Shown here piece by piece: positions 1 through 11,777 of a stretch of DNA of 64,000 nucleotides. The stretch lies in contig NC_045443.1 of the NCBI RefSeq assembly GCF_002776525.5, positions 59,864,129 through 59,928,128 on the forward strand. The letters run 5' to 3'. Each line of letters opens with the position of its first letter. The first letter of the stretch is position 1. The notes beneath the pieces were generated by a model, which was not told the origin of the DNA, searched no databases, and saw only the letters and a list, made by a program, of their open reading frames with translations. This DNA is from Piliocolobus tephrosceles. Lineage: Eukaryota > Chordata > Mammalia > Primates > Cercopithecidae. The position numbers and the translations under genes are program-made.

Positions 1-241
1 CTCTGTTGCATATGCTGCTGCGTCTCCACCTTCCTCCTCCTCCTCCCTTCCTCTTCCTTTTTCTTCTTGTTCTCTTTCTTCTTCTTTCTCTTTAAAAGTA
101 TAAAATCATTCTCAGCTCCTGGGCTGAGAAATAGACCATAGGCCAGATTTGACCTCTAGGCCATAGTTTGCTGACCCTCCATTTTAGAACTTAGCTTTCC
201 TGACAGAGCATTTGGGTCTCTCTCTCTGTCTCTCTCTCTCT
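1..241. repeat. Pyrimidine-rich low-complexity DNA
   Basis: Positions 24-95 are a CTT/CTCC-rich tract and 219-241 a nearly pure (TC)n run. No gene signal is seen. Confidence 0.7.
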
Positions 242-436
242 TAGTAAGTGAAGTAAGAAATAGGTCTTTCTTGGGGAACAAAAAGCTGAAATAATTTAAT
301 GTATTTGAATATGACCCTCGACCCATTTTTGTCCATCATCACTCAGATTTGTGGCTGCAACCACCAACCAATTTGGTGCCATAGGATATAGCATGGTTTT
401 TGAGCATAAGCTTTTCTTTTTGTTATTTTTCCTTCT

Positions 437-925
437 TCCAGTTATGGTGGTTTAAAAACATGTCTGCAAAATCTTTGACACTTTTTCCAGTAAAAAATAT
501 AGAGTCTGTTCCCTTTTCTTGAACCTAAGTGGCCTTTGTGCTCCCTCAACAAATAGAATATGACAGAAATGACACTATGTGACTTTTGAGACAGGGTCAT
601 AAAAGATGATACAGCTTCCCTATGCCCCTGCATTTTAGAACTCCGGGTTGCCATGTAAAAATAGCTACCCTGAAGCTACTGTGCTGAAGAGACCACAGGG
701 AAATCACACAGAGTTAGAAAGAGGTGCCTGAGGAAGCCCAGCTGTTCCCATTCCCAGCTATTTAAGTCTTCCCAGACCAGGTGCCATATATATATGAGTG
801 AGCAAGCTTTCAGATGATTCTAGCACCAGCCACCATCTAGCTGTAAGCTCATGAGACCCCTTCAGCAAAAACCCTCTAGATTAGCTTAGTCAAGCCCCAG
901 AACCATGAAAGGTAATAGACTTGCT
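437..925 (+). mobile_element. MLT1-type MaLR LTR (old)
   Basis: The stretch follows the MLT1 LTR pattern: a 'gtctgcaaaatctttgaca' block near the start, a 'gggtcataaaa' block near 595, a 'taccctgaag' block, then the 'caccagccaccat' block. It is heavily diverged and lacks a clear 3' end. A second copy of the same family lies at 1265-1953 in the same orientation. Subfamily assigned from memory of the consensus. Confidence 0.65.
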
Positions 926-1264
926 ATGGAGGTCGCCACATGCTTCTTTGTTCTCGCTTTGTGAATGGGATTATTTATAATGGTTACCCCATACTTACTC
1001 CACTATGTATATTGGGTGTGAGGGAGAGAGAATTTGTCTCACAAGCTGACAGATTTTCAGACCTCAAGGAATGCCACTTGAGCTATACTCACAGGATCAC
1101 ACACAAGGATCTTTATCCACACGTGCCCTGATTTCACTGATAAAGTCCTGGACCTTGAGCCTGAGCCCTATGTCTTAATAAATGAGAATTTCAGAAGGTC
1201 TTGGGAGGGGGTGGGTATATTTTGCATGTGGGAAGGATGTAAATAATATGTGGCCTGAGAGCAG
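926..1264. other. No recognisable feature
   Basis: AT-rich sequence between two MLT1 LTRs. It could be decayed internal MaLR sequence, but nothing recognisable remains. Confidence 0.4.
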
Positions 1265-1953
1265 ATTATGGTGGCTTGAAAATGTGTCCACCAATTCTTT
1301 GATACTACTCTCAACAAGAGGTAGAATCTGTATCTCTTCCTTTGGAACCTGGGTGGACGTTTGTGATTAAATGCAGCAGAAGGATGCTGTGTGAACTCTG
1401 AGACAGGGTAATAACAGGGTGATACAGCTGCCACCTAGTTCTTTCTCAGAACATGTGCCTTTGGAGCTCTGAGCTGCCATGGAGGAAAACCACCTACCCT
1501 GAAGCCACAACACTGGAAAGACCATGTGGAAGAACCACGAAGAGAGAGAAGAGGACCAAATGTGTGAGCCTTCCCAGCCCAGGCACCAAATATGCAAGTA
1601 GTAAGCCTTCGTTTCTTTTTGGTTTTAATTTTTTTTTAAATAAATCGAAATGGGTTCTCACTATGTTGCCCAGGCTGGTCTTGAACTCCTAAGCTTAAAC
1701 AATCCTCCCACCTCGGCCTCCCAAAGTGCTGGAATTATAGGCATGAGCCACCATGCCCGGCTGCAAGTAGTAAGCCTTCAGATGCTTCCATCACCAGCCA
1801 CCACCTGATGACAACCCCATGAATGACCCTCAGCAAGAACTACCTAGCTGAGTCCAGCCAAACTGCAGACCCATGAGAGAAATAAAATTGTTGTTTTGAG
1901 TGACTAAATATGGAGTAATTTATATTATCAACAGATAACTGGAACCACAGGTG
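1265..1953 (+). mobile_element. MLT1-type MaLR LTR split by an Alu fragment
   Basis: Second MLT1-like LTR, with the same order of blocks as 437-925 and a recognisable 3' end ('gagagaaataaaattgttgtttt' region near 1873, then 'gataactggaacc'). An Alu fragment at 1611-1762 interrupts it and is flanked by a perfect 17-bp target-site duplication. Confidence 0.7.
1611..1762 (-). mobile_element. Alu fragment (partial, antisense)
   Basis: Reverse-complement Alu body (cccaggctggtcttgaactc ... gagccaccatgcccggc). The 17-bp duplication gcaagtagtaagccttc occurs at 1594-1610 and again at 1763-1779, which proves insertion into the MLT1 LTR. Confidence 0.9.
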
Positions 1954-3955
1954 TAATTGTTAAAGGTAAAACTTTGAATACATTTATATATGCCTTCTGC
2001 CATATTCCATAATTGACTTTTGTTCATGAACCTATTGGCAAGTTTGCCTTATTGCTTTTCCTTCTTCTTTCTTCCTTTTTTTTTTGTGTGTGTGTGTGTG
2101 ATTTTAAAAATATCACATAATAAAACAACACAAAAATGTATTTGAATGTGGGTTGAATGACTGTAAATAAGCACAAAAGTTCTCCCTGTGAATCTCTTGT
2201 CTGTATATGCCAAGTATCTAACACAAGGCCTGCCTGGCACATAACTTTTTTTTTTTTGCAAATGTTAGTTTCTTTTATCATTCTTTTTCCCTGTCAATGG
2301 TATTATCTTGACCCTTGGAATCCAGCACCCTCTTGCTGACTTGTAGTTCCCCAAAGTCCCTAACCTCTACAGTCCTCTCCAACCCCCATCCCCAGGCCTC
2401 TCTTTATGTTCCAGACATTTTCTGGCTTTTTACCATTATCCAAACTCTGAACTTACCTACTTACTTTTTTTTAAAAAACACAGAGTGACTAGATAGCTAA
2501 TATAAATAATGCCAGTGTTAACACAAAAATTTGATTGGAATGATTACAATAGCAAACTTCAATGTTTACCCCATGGAATAAGCAGAAAATTTCAAGCACT
2601 TTTCTAGGCCACCTGAGTCTATTTTGAGTAAGGATCCTTAAGTTGATACTCAAGTAATGACATTCATGCAATGTAGAAGACTGCTAAAATCTGTCCTGGC
2701 TTCTCTCCATGCTATGGGCCATCTGTGAAGCTTTGGAGTCTAGGTCAAATATATGCATTGTCTCCTCTTTGCTACCATTTTTGCACAGACTTCTAATCTA
2801 AATAAAATTAATGTCAATAACTGTGTGGAAAGGGAAAGCCTAAAAGAAACAGGGTTTTTGAAGAGTGGGGGACCAGAAAAGGACAATTTTACGTGAACTG
2901 TTTTACTTTAGAAAATAAATTTGTTCATGTGATTCTGTGAGTCAATTAACACATGTATATAAATACACATTTCTTTATTTAACCATTATTATTATCACTA
3001 TGTGACCTGTCAATGTGCTGGCTACCATGGGTGTAAGATAAATTACAGAAACTCCCTATTCTGAAGGACTAGTTCCAATAACAATTTGGCATTGTGCACT
3101 GTGTGGGGCCTGGGAAGATCCTCTGATTTGCCATACCTTAGGAAAAGTTTTTGCATGATATTAGGCCATGTCTCTTACTACAATTATAAAGCATTCTTAG
3201 ATTATAAGCATTCTTAGATTTAAAAATAATACCAAGCTGTCAGGAAAACGGAATTCCATCAATAATAACATCTTTTCATAAACTAAAAGCTTGCAAAGCC
3301 GTAATTAAAAAATGAATTTATTACTAAGTGAATTTAATTCACAAAAGGAATTTTCCCCAATATTTAGGCTGTTGTTGGTTTTGGCTTTGTTTGTTTTTAA
3401 TTAACATTTTTAGTTGTGTGGTTTGATCAAATATTGAATTTGAGTTCAAAGATACATTTCCTCTGAGGATGCAGTCTAAAGAGGCCAAGTGAGTAATAGA
3501 AAATCATAGTTTCCAAGTTTCACAGAACAAAGCTCAGTAGTTCTATGACTTTTTCAGTGTTCTACAGAATTGAGCTACTCCCTCTTACACAAAAAAGTGC
3601 TCTAATTTTCATTTTTTTCTTCTTTGCTCAGTTTCTTCATTTCTTTCTTATTTGCCTACTTTCTTAATTTCTTCCTAAGTAAATATATAGCTATCTTTGA
3701 GGAGAAGTGAGTGATGTAACACCAGAAACAAAGGGTAGACTCACAATTAGAGCCCACTGACTCATGGGACTTTAGATAAGTCACTAATCAGGAAATTGGG
3801 GGGTGTTAGTGCTGTTTAGTTAGTTGATTGAGGAGGTATGGACAAAACCTGGTGACTTCAGGGCCTCAGCAACAGAACTCCTACCTGTTTCCATTGCCAC
3901 CACTTACCTTACGGGCATTAGATAATTCTGCAGTGAGTTATTCTGTGCATGAGGG
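1954..3955. other. AT-rich intergenic DNA, no gene seen
   Basis: Contains a short T-run/(TG)n microsatellite at 2078-2100 and a small tandem duplication of 'ataagcattcttagatt' near 3185-3220. ORFs are under 90 codons and show no family resemblance. Confidence 0.5.
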
Positions 3956-3957
3956 GG

Positions 3958-4172
3958 GCAAAGGCTTTAGAGTCAGGTAGCTGGGGAGTTATTTTCTCTC
4001 TCTGCTATTTAATGGCTGTATGACCTCAGGTGAATTTCTTAATCCTGTTTATCCTTAGTTTCCTTGTTTGTAATACCCATCATGAGAAGTTGTTCTGAGG
4101 ATCGCATATACTATACCTAAAGTACCCAACAAAGTCCTGACACAAGGAAGGTGTTCCATAAATGGTAGCTAT
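3958..4172 (+). repeat. MIR SINE
   Basis: Follows the MIR core order: 'ggctttagagtcag', 'tgctatttaatggctgtatg', 'tgacctcaggtgaatttctt', 'tttccttgtttgtaa', then 'aaggtgttccataaatggta' near the 3' end. Confidence 0.75.
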
Positions 4173-4589
4173 TTGAAGTAATCTAAAAGGTCTCTTTCAA
4201 ATGTTTAATACACCCGTATAATCCCAATCTTAATCTCTCACTTGTTGGCCCATCATTAGAGCACCAGATCCCCTTGACTGCTTTCCAGAGTAAGGACACA
4301 AGACCACTGAAAACTGTGCCGCGCTGGTAAGAAGAGGTGGTGATAGCATGCTGTTGCCTCTGCCAGACAGACTCTGTCTTTGCTAAAGTGTTTAGTATTG
4401 CTATTGCGGCAAATGCCATTTTAGTCAAAGGCAATAAATCTTCCCTTGTTTAAATGACAGATGGCTAAGGTTGTTACTTCTGTTTCTAGCAAACCCAAAA
4501 GGGGAAAAAATAAATTACTGACATTCAGCGTTCTTGTTTTTTAAAAATATTAGGGGAAAAATGAAGAGTATAGTTTCAGCAAAGTTATA

Positions 4590-5345
4590 GAATGTTTGCT
4601 GTCAACAGAATCGTGGACCCTCTAATGATGTTCACATCCTAGCTCCTATAATCTATGAATATGTTAGGTTACAGGGCAAAGGGGAATTAAGATTGCAGGT
4701 GGAATGAAGGTTAATTAACTGACCTTTTTTTTTTTTTTTTGAGACGGAGTCTCTGCCGCCCAGGCTGGAGTGCAGTTGCGCGATCTCAGCTCACTGCAAG
4801 CTCCGCCTCCCGGTTTCGCGCCATTCTCCTGCCTCAGCCTCCCGCGTAGCTGGGACTACAGGCGCCCGGAACCACGCCCGGCTAGGCTAGTTTTTTGTAT
4901 TTTTTAGTAGAGACTGGGTTTCACCGTGTTAGCCAGGATGGTCTTGATCTCCTGACCTCGTGATCCACCCGTCTCGGCCTCCCAAAGTACTGGGATTACA
5001 GGCTTGAGCCACCGTGCCCAGCCTAACCTTAAGATAGGGAATGTAGCATAATTTATCCAGGTGAGCCCAATATAATCCCAGTGGAGAAAGAGACAGAAGA
5101 ATCAGAGTCAGAGAAGACGTGGCTACAGAGGCAGAGTGATGAGATGTGAGGACTCTGCCTGCCATTGCCGACTTTCAAGATGAAGGAAGGGGGCCATGAA
5201 CCAAGGGATGCCTCTAGAAGCTGGAAAAGGTAAGGAAACAGATTCTCCTCTAGACTTCCAGAAAGCTCTGCTGAGGCCTTGATTTTAGCCTGGCGAGACC
5301 CATTTCAGACTTCCAACCTCTAGTACGCAAAGGTAATACATTTGT
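4590..5345 (+). mobile_element. Ancient LTR-like repeat split by an AluYR
   Basis: Both flanks of the Alu at 4725-5023 belong to one dispersed mammalian repeat: 'gtggaccctctaatgatgtt' before it, and 'gtgagcccaatataatccca' ... 'ctagaagctggaaaagg' ... 'gagacccatttcagacttcc' after it. It resembles MLT/MaLR-class LTRs; I cannot fix the subfamily. Confidence 0.5.
4725..5023 (-). mobile_element. AluYR-type full-length Alu
   Basis: Full-length antisense Alu with a T-run at 4725-4740 (poly-A tail read on this strand). It has young AluY features plus 'cgtctcggcctcccaaag' and 'ggcttgagccaccgtg', variants I associate with Old World monkey AluYR. Confidence 0.85.
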
Positions 5346-6829
5346 GTTGTTTTAACCTATTAAGTTCTAAAATTACTGAACCCAATTTCATTTATTCTCT
5401 CCCGTTACAAGGTAGGTGCTATTAACAGTGAAATGACAAACCAAAAGCAAAGCAGAGAAAAGCACCAGCAAAGGGCATGCCTCACTGGCTACAGATTGCA
5501 GTGGCCTCTACTCAATTCCTATCTTAATATGTATCACATGCCCTGCCTCAGCTACTAAGACTCTTTCTCCCGTTCCCTCAGTCTTCAGGTTGCCTCTACT
5601 TCTCTTCCATTTTCTTTTTCCTTGATATGATCCCCTTCTTTCTCATTCTTCTCCTTCATTTCCCCGGTGGTTTTCTCTCCACTTCTTCTCCCTCTGATAG
5701 GAAATATTATAGCAGTGGCCCAAGCTAGAAGAAAAAGTACACACCTACCAGCTCCCTTCCTTCCTCACAACACCTACACAGCTGCTGAGGAAGCCTTGAA
5801 TGAAAGCTAGAAAAGAACAAATAGAGGGGAAAAGAGACATTTGAAAACAGAACAGAAATAGACGGGTGACAGGCAGGAGATGCCACCTCATTGACAGCTG
5901 CTACCATTTTCCCTAGAGAAGTTATTCCATTGTACTATACACCAGGGCTGGTTTTAAATATTGTTCCTATGTACTTGGTAGTGTAGTGGAAGCTCCTCCA
6001 TTTCTCTAAATAGTTAACTGCATACTTAGAGCTCTTGGTAGAGTTTAGAACACAGTTAATTATTCTGAGTGTACCTAGCCCCATCACTGTCTGTCATCTG
6101 TACAAAATTTGATAAGCCCTTTAAGATAGTTAGATATTTATTGAGACTGCTGTATATTTGGCAGTGCACCAGATATGGGTAGTGGTGGTGGAAGCAAGCA
6201 ATAGGACCAGTGGAGCCTGCTTTCTAATAGAGAGTGATCTCTCTGGTACTGTTACAAGTACAGCATATAAGCAACTTACTGGAGGTATTGTCTTCAAGAT
6301 GTGAGCTCACCGAATTTACACAAGAACATCAAAGCCAGAATTCCTCCCCTTGCAGAAGTTAGCCTGTAACTCTGTGCCTCTCAAGTGTATACTAACTTCT
6401 TCCGTGGGAATTATGCTTCTGAAGCATGAGGAAAGAACACACCCTTGTTTCCATTTTCTTTGCTGCTTTGGATGTGATCTCTTCAGGTATGCAAAACAAT
6501 GCCTCGATACCATTTTGACCTGTGTTGTCATTTTACAAAGTTTATCAGAAGACTTCATATCGGATGGAAGCAAATCTTTAGAAGGGATGTTATAACAACT
6601 TGAACAGCCCATCATGCTTTAGGCATGCTCCCTGTCAGGGCTTTGTTTTCGTTCATTAGAGATGGAGGGGGAGGAAGCTTAAAATGTGTAATTCTCATCA
6701 CCTGTTCCTACAGCTCTCTAACTGGTCTCCATGGCTTCTCTTTCCTTTCTCCAGTCTTGCAGATGAACCTTGATTAGAGGACAACACAACACGAACAGCC
6801 ACTCCTCCCTCTGCCTCCTGACTCCTTAT
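5346..6829. other. Unique intergenic DNA, no gene seen
   Basis: No recognised repeat or exon. Overlapping ORFs of 81 and 99 codons at 6316-6615 lie on opposite strands, have no family resemblance and look like chance. A weak old repeat ('tttattgagactgctgtata') lies near 6134. Confidence 0.4.
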
Positions 6830-7000
6830 TTGAGTTAGAGGTTCTCATAACACCTGCGTCTCCCCTTTGTCAGCAGTCATCACACAGGGTTGTGATTGCC
6901 TATTTACTCATCTGCATCTCCTACTGAATTCTGATCCATGGTGGCTGGCCCATGCCTGTCTTGTGTACATTTGCATGTAAACCACTTAACCCAAGTGCTA
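6830..7000 (+). repeat. L2-like LINE 3'-end fragment
   Basis: The order 'tgattgcctatttactcatc', 'ctgatccatggtggctgg', 'gcctgtcttgtgtacatt' resembles the tail of L2. Heavily diverged. Confidence 0.4.
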
Positions 7001-7279
7001 GGAAACAAACAGTACACACAGGTGTGTGGAGTGATTGAAATCTAATTTGCTACCTAAGAATGCACAGTGATTCCTCAGTGTTTATTAGATCAGGCTTAGA
7101 CTCTTCAGTTTTCAACTCCTCTGATTTTTCTTTTATACAGGCTTTCAGATCTCTTGGTTCTCATCTGGCTCTTACATCCTTATGCCGTGGGTTGATTCCT
7201 CTGCCTGCCTATCTGTAGTAGCTCATCTCCTGAGATGGCTGCCATCAATTTCTTCTCTTCTGTATACACATGCCACTCC

Positions 7280-7445
7280 CACATTGAGAGATGGAGTCGC
7301 CTTTTTTACCCCTGGAATCTGGTCTGGCCTGTGACTAATTTCAATAATAGAATCTCACATTTCTATTGAAACTACAAAAAAAAATATTGTGTCAGCTACT
7401 GAGTTTTGGGGTGGTTTGTTATATGGCAATAGATATCCTCAATAC
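7280..7445 (+). mobile_element. MLT1-type LTR fragment
   Basis: The end matches the MLT1 3' terminus ('gctactgagttttggggtgg', 'tatggcaatagatatcc'). 5'-truncated. Confidence 0.55.
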
Positions 7446-7884
7446 TATTCTTCAAAGTCCGAAACCTACATTTTCTGTGAATCCTTACCTTGCTAGTCTA
7501 GTTAACACCGATCTCCTCCTTCTCTAAATCCCATAGAACTTTGTTGATGCCACACACATTTTGTTATCCAACTGTATGTATTACTACTTTCTCTTTCCTG
7601 AATGCCAATATGAACTCCATGACCAAATTATATGGTCTTCGAAGATACCAAATAGTGGAAATAGATCTTTTGTAATCCCTTCCACAAGTCCTAGTACTGA
7701 ATAAAAATGTAATGGCTGTTGAATTGGATGAAAAGTAAAAACATTCTTGGCCATTTTAGCTCTCTGCCAATTATTTTGACTTTTTTTCACAGTATCTTTG
7801 AGCACATTCTTTCAAATCATGGTTATAAAAAGCATGTGTGGCAGCAGGCAGCCCTTAGGCTCCTTCCCCCTGCAGACAGTCTGT
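7446..7884. other. No recognisable feature
   Basis: Unique-looking AT-rich sequence. No exon or named repeat seen. Confidence 0.4.
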
Positions 7885-8077
7885 GACAGTGCAGTGGTTC
7901 TCAAAACACAGTCCAGGAGCAGCAGCAGCATCTGGGAACCTGTTAGAAATACAGATCCTTGGGCCTACCCCAAACCTACTGAATGAGAAGTCCTGGGGGT
8001 GGAGCCCAGCATTCTGTGTTTTACCAAGCTTTCCAGATAATTCTGATGCATATTAAGGATGAGAATCATTCTAGTAG
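7885..8077 (+). mobile_element. MER5A-like hAT-Charlie MITE
   Basis: Near full-length: 'gtggttctcaaaacacagtc' at the start, 'catctgggaacctgttagaa', 'cctactgaatgagaagtcct', 'gattctgatgcat' and the complementary terminus 'gatgagaatcatt' at the end, as expected for MER5A terminal inverted repeats. Confidence 0.8.
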
Positions 8078-8235
8078 TGGAAAGAGTCCTGGTTTAAGGT
8101 TAGAAGATCTCGGAGTTTTTGGTCCTAACACGTTTTGGTCCTGACGCTTATGTATCAATGAGAAAGTTACTTTACTTCCCCGACCCTCTCCTTCCTCATC
8201 TGTATTATAATAATCCTAACCCTGAGATGGGAGAG
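8078..8235 (+). repeat. MIR SINE, interrupted at its 3' side
   Basis: MIR-like order ('gaaagagtcctggtttaagg' ... 'aagttactttacttccccga' ... 'ttcctcatctgtattataat'). It is broken by the LTR at 8236-8637 and appears to resume for about 50 bp after 8643. Confidence 0.6.
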
Positions 8236-8637
8236 TGTCTTAGTTCATTTTGTGTTGCTATAAAGGAAAACCTGAGACTGGGTAACTTATAAAGAAAAGA
8301 GGTTTGTTCTGACTCATGGTTCTGCAAACTATACAAGAAGAATACCGCTGGCATCTGCTTCTGCAAAGGCATCCGAAAGCATACAATCACAGCGTAAGGC
8401 AAAGGGGGAGCAGGTGTGTTATACAGCAAGTGAGAGAGCAAAAAAAACTGACAGGTTCTTAAACAAGCAGCTCTCACATGAACTAATACAGTAAGAACTC
8501 ACTTATTACTGTGGGGAAGGCACCAAAGCATTCATGAGGGTACCATCCTCATAACCAAAACACCTCCCCTCACCTCCAACATTGGGGGTCACATTTCAAC
8601 ATGAGATTTGGAGGTGACAAACATCCAAACTATGTCA
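8236..8637 (-). mobile_element. MaLR-type solo LTR (MST/MLT-like)
   Basis: Begins TG and ends CA, and is bounded by the 5-bp target duplication gagag (8231-8235 and 8638-8642). Internal blocks 'gagactgggtaacttataaa' and 'acatttcaacatgagatttg' are the reverse complement of the MaLR LTR pattern. No internal retroviral sequence is present, so it is a solo LTR. Confidence 0.75.
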
Positions 8638-8686
8638 GAGAGTCAAGTGAAATCATATTTATGACTCATCCTTAAAAACTGTAAAA

Positions 8687-8983
8687 GTACCAGGAGTGGT
8701 AGCTCATGTCTATAATCCCAGCACTTTGGGAGGCTGACGCAGGAGGATTGCTTGAGCCCAGGAGTTAGAGACCAGCTTGGGCAACATAGAACCTATCTCT
8801 ACAAAAGTTTAGCCAGGCATGATGGCACATGTCTGTAGCCCAAGTTCTTGGGAGACTGAGGTGGGAGGATTGCTTGAGCCTGGGAGATTGAGGCTACAGA
8901 GAGCCATAATGACACCACTGTACTCCAGCCTGGGTGACATAGTGGCCTGTTTCAAAACAAACAAGAAAGAACACACAAAAACC
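8687..8983 (+). mobile_element. Alu (old, AluJ-like)
   Basis: Sense Alu, 'cagcactttgggaggctgac' ... 'ctccagcctgggtgacatag', followed by a mixed A-rich tail. Highly diverged, consistent with AluJ. Confidence 0.85.
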
Positions 8984-9015
8984 CTGTAAAAATATAGTGA
9001 TGGAAGTTGCAATTA

Positions 9016-9291
9016 GGCTGGACTGAATGGCTCACACCTGTGATCCCAGCACTTTGGGAGGGAAGACTGAGCCCAGGAGTTTGAGACTAGCCTGGGCAAC
9101 ATGGTAAAACTCCATCTCTACAAAAAATTAGGCGTGGTGGTGCACATCTCTAGTCCCAGGTACCCGGGAGGCTGAGGTGAGAAGATTGCCTGAGCCCTTG
9201 AGGTTGAGACTGCAGTGAGCTGTGACTGTGCCTGCCACTGCATTTCAGCTTGGGTGACAGAGTAAGACCCTGTCTCAAAAAAAAAAAAAAA
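9016..9291 (+). mobile_element. Alu (AluJ-like)
   Basis: Sense Alu beginning 'ggctggactgaatggctcac' and ending with a poly-A tail at 9277-9291. It has a short internal deletion after 'cagcactttgggaggg'. Confidence 0.85.
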
Positions 9292-10112
9292 GTCACAAGG
9301 TAGAATAGAATTGAACACAGAGAAGAATGCTTTCATTTTAAATTACTTTGCTCCCTTTTCCTTCCTGTCGTGGACTCAGTATAATTCTATCTGGCTTGGT
9401 AGGCCTTTGATTTCACAAGTTCATGAGCAGTGGCTTGTGTAATATTCCCAAGTCAGGTGCCAGGTTATCTGTATAGACTTGTCTCCCTTAGCAATGGCTG
9501 GCTTCAATGTAATTTTTAAGACCCAAGTAATTTCACAGTGATGCAACTGAAAAATTTCCTGTCAACTAACTTCACTAATAAAGGTAAAACTTAACCAGGA
9601 GAATGTAAGCCAACAAACCAAGTTTAAATTGAGTTTAAGTATGTATTCAAGATCAAACCATATTCATTTGATATATCAACTAGTGAAGATGAATTCACTA
9701 CATGGGAAGTATTGTCCCCAAATTATAAATCTGGTGGAATAAAGGAGGAACTAAAGGTGAAGCAAACTGTAAATGTATTAAGTGTGTATCAAGTTGGACG
9801 GAGCAATGAACATGCGATGAGATCCCAGGCAGTTCTGCATGACTGAGCAGAGGCTGACTACATGGAAAAAAAGGAGGATTCAGGGTAATGTTTCTGAGCT
9901 GTGGTTTACCAAGCCTCAAGACAGCAAGTCCACAGGAAAAGAGTGAGCCTGGCACCCAAACAGAAGCAAGCCTTGCTCTCTAGGGTGAGGTAACCCAAGA
10001 GTTCCAGTGAAAGATATGAAGCTATTGCTTAATTTGCAATGTTTTCTCACTTCACAGACTGAGCATGGAATTAGGGTCAGACGTTTGTCCTGGGCCAGGA
10101 GTAGGAAGATGC
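9292..10112. other. Unique intergenic DNA, no gene seen
   Basis: No repeat family or exon is recognised. Confidence 0.4.
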
Positions 10113-10190
10113 ACTCTTGGGCTCATGTGATCCTCCCACCTCAGCCTCCCATGTAGCTAGGACTACAGGCACACGCCACCATGCCTGGTG
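10113..10190 (-). mobile_element. Alu fragment
   Basis: A short reverse-complement Alu piece, 'gatcctcccacctcagcctc' through 'cacgccaccatgcctggt'. Confidence 0.75.
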
Positions 10191-10619
10191 AGACCTTATT
10201 GTTTCATCTCCTAACTCCGACTCTGATTAGTGGTGTGAAAGTGAGAAGTCATTTCCCCTTTCGGAGCCTCATTATACTCATTTTGTCAAGTGCGAGGGTT
10301 GAAGCTTTTCCACCCCTAAGATAAAAAGGTTGAGTCTGGAAGCAGGATAAAAAGGATTACAGTTTAAGGAAAGAGCCAGCTGCCTTCAATAATGAGAGGC
10401 AGTGGGGCCTGTGAGAGGCTGTCCTTTTACAGGAAGTATCCACAGGAGTGGGCATTGCTGTAGAGTATCTAAAACTGTACCCTGTACGTAGTTTGCAAAC
10501 CAGTGATTCCCTCACATCACAGTAAATTGATGAGTGAATTTTCTGAGTAACTAACTGCACAGTCGACACTAGAAAAGTAAGGAATATAGCTTAAAAAATA
10601 AAAAGAAACCAGCAAGAAA

Positions 10620-11350
10620 GGTGTCTTAGTTACCTATCGCTTAGTTATCTTGCAGTTTTCTGAGGGACAGGAATGCAAGCAGGCTGGTGCTGGGTCTGTT
10701 TCAATGAGGCAGTCATCTCATTCACATGGTAGCTGGCAAGATTCGGTTTCTTGTGGGCAGCTGGTCAATTCCTTGTCACCTGGGCCTCTCTGTTGAGCAT
10801 CTCACAACATGGCAGCTTAATCAGATCAAGCAAGCAGGAGGACCAGAGAGAGTGCTAGCAAGAGAGAGTGCTGGCAAGATGGAAGTGAAGGTCTGTTGTG
10901 TTCTAATCTTAGCAGTAATTGCCCATCACTATTTGGGTATTCTGTTTCTTAGAAGCAAGTCACAGCCAGGCGCGGTGGCTTCTACCTATAATGCCAGCAC
11001 TTTGGGAGGTCGGAAGTTTGAGACCAGCCTGACCAACATGGAGAAACTCCGTCTCTACTAAAACTACAAAATTAGCCAGGCGTGGTGGCACGTGCCTCTA
11101 ATCCCAGCTACTTGGGAGGCCGCGGCAGGAGAATTGCTTGAACCGGGAGGTGGAGGTTGCGGTGAGCCGAGATCGCACCATTGCACTCCAGCCTGGGCAA
11201 CAATAGTGAGACTCCATCTCAAAAAAAAAAAAAAAAAAAAAAAAAAGTCACTAGGTCCAGTCCATAGGCAAAGGAAAGGGATTTACGCAAAGAAGTGAAT
11301 ACAAGAAAGCAGGATCACAGGGAGCCATATCAGAATCTGCCTCCCACAAA
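10620..11350. mobile_element. Ancient dispersed repeat split by an Alu
   Basis: Starts near 'cttagttacctatcgcttag' and continues 'ttgtcacctgggcctctctg', 'ctcacaacatggcagctt', 'agaagcaagtcac', then resumes after the Alu with 'gtcactaggtccagtcca' and 'ggagccatatcagaatctgc'. The order matches a widely dispersed mammalian element, possibly an ERVL-class LTR such as LTR16/LTR33; the family name is uncertain. Confidence 0.4.
10964..11246 (+). mobile_element. Alu (AluS-like) with long poly-A
   Basis: Sense Alu with an internal deletion in the left arm and a 26-27-bp pure A tail ending at 11246. The flanking 'aagtcac' is duplicated on both sides. Confidence 0.9.
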
Positions 11351-11489
11351 AGGCTTTCTATTCTGGGGTTCGTTTTCATCTAGACAGTTCCCCAAATTCT
11401 GAGGTCATGAAGTAAGTTAGTTACATGGCAAGAAAATGCTGAACCTCCTTGTTTATGTGGGCTATGCTTGAGGGTTCTATTTTCTCAAA

Positions 11490-11640
11490 TATGCATTCTT
11501 TCATTAAACAATAGTAAACGTGCATCTACTTGTACCAGATAATGTGCTAGGAGCAGGGGCTACTAAGATAACTGTAGGTTTGTCTCTACCCTTGTGGGTT
11601 GGAGGAGGGTGGCGGAGGTAATATTTACATACATAGAAAT
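11490..11640. repeat. Ancient repeat fragment (L2-type?)
   Basis: Words such as 'gtaccagataatgtgctagg' and 'ctctacccttgtgggttgg' resemble the old mammalian repeat containing 'tactatgtgccaggcactg'. Low certainty. Confidence 0.3.
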
Positions 11641-11777
11641 GAGACATACCCCACACTATCTCTGCAAAACCTGCCCACTGAATGAGATAGTCTGTATCTT
11701 TCAGTTTTACCTTTTCACATGTGGATCAAATGCCATTATCAAGAAGTTAACTTTAGGAACCCTTTAGTTAGAATGTG

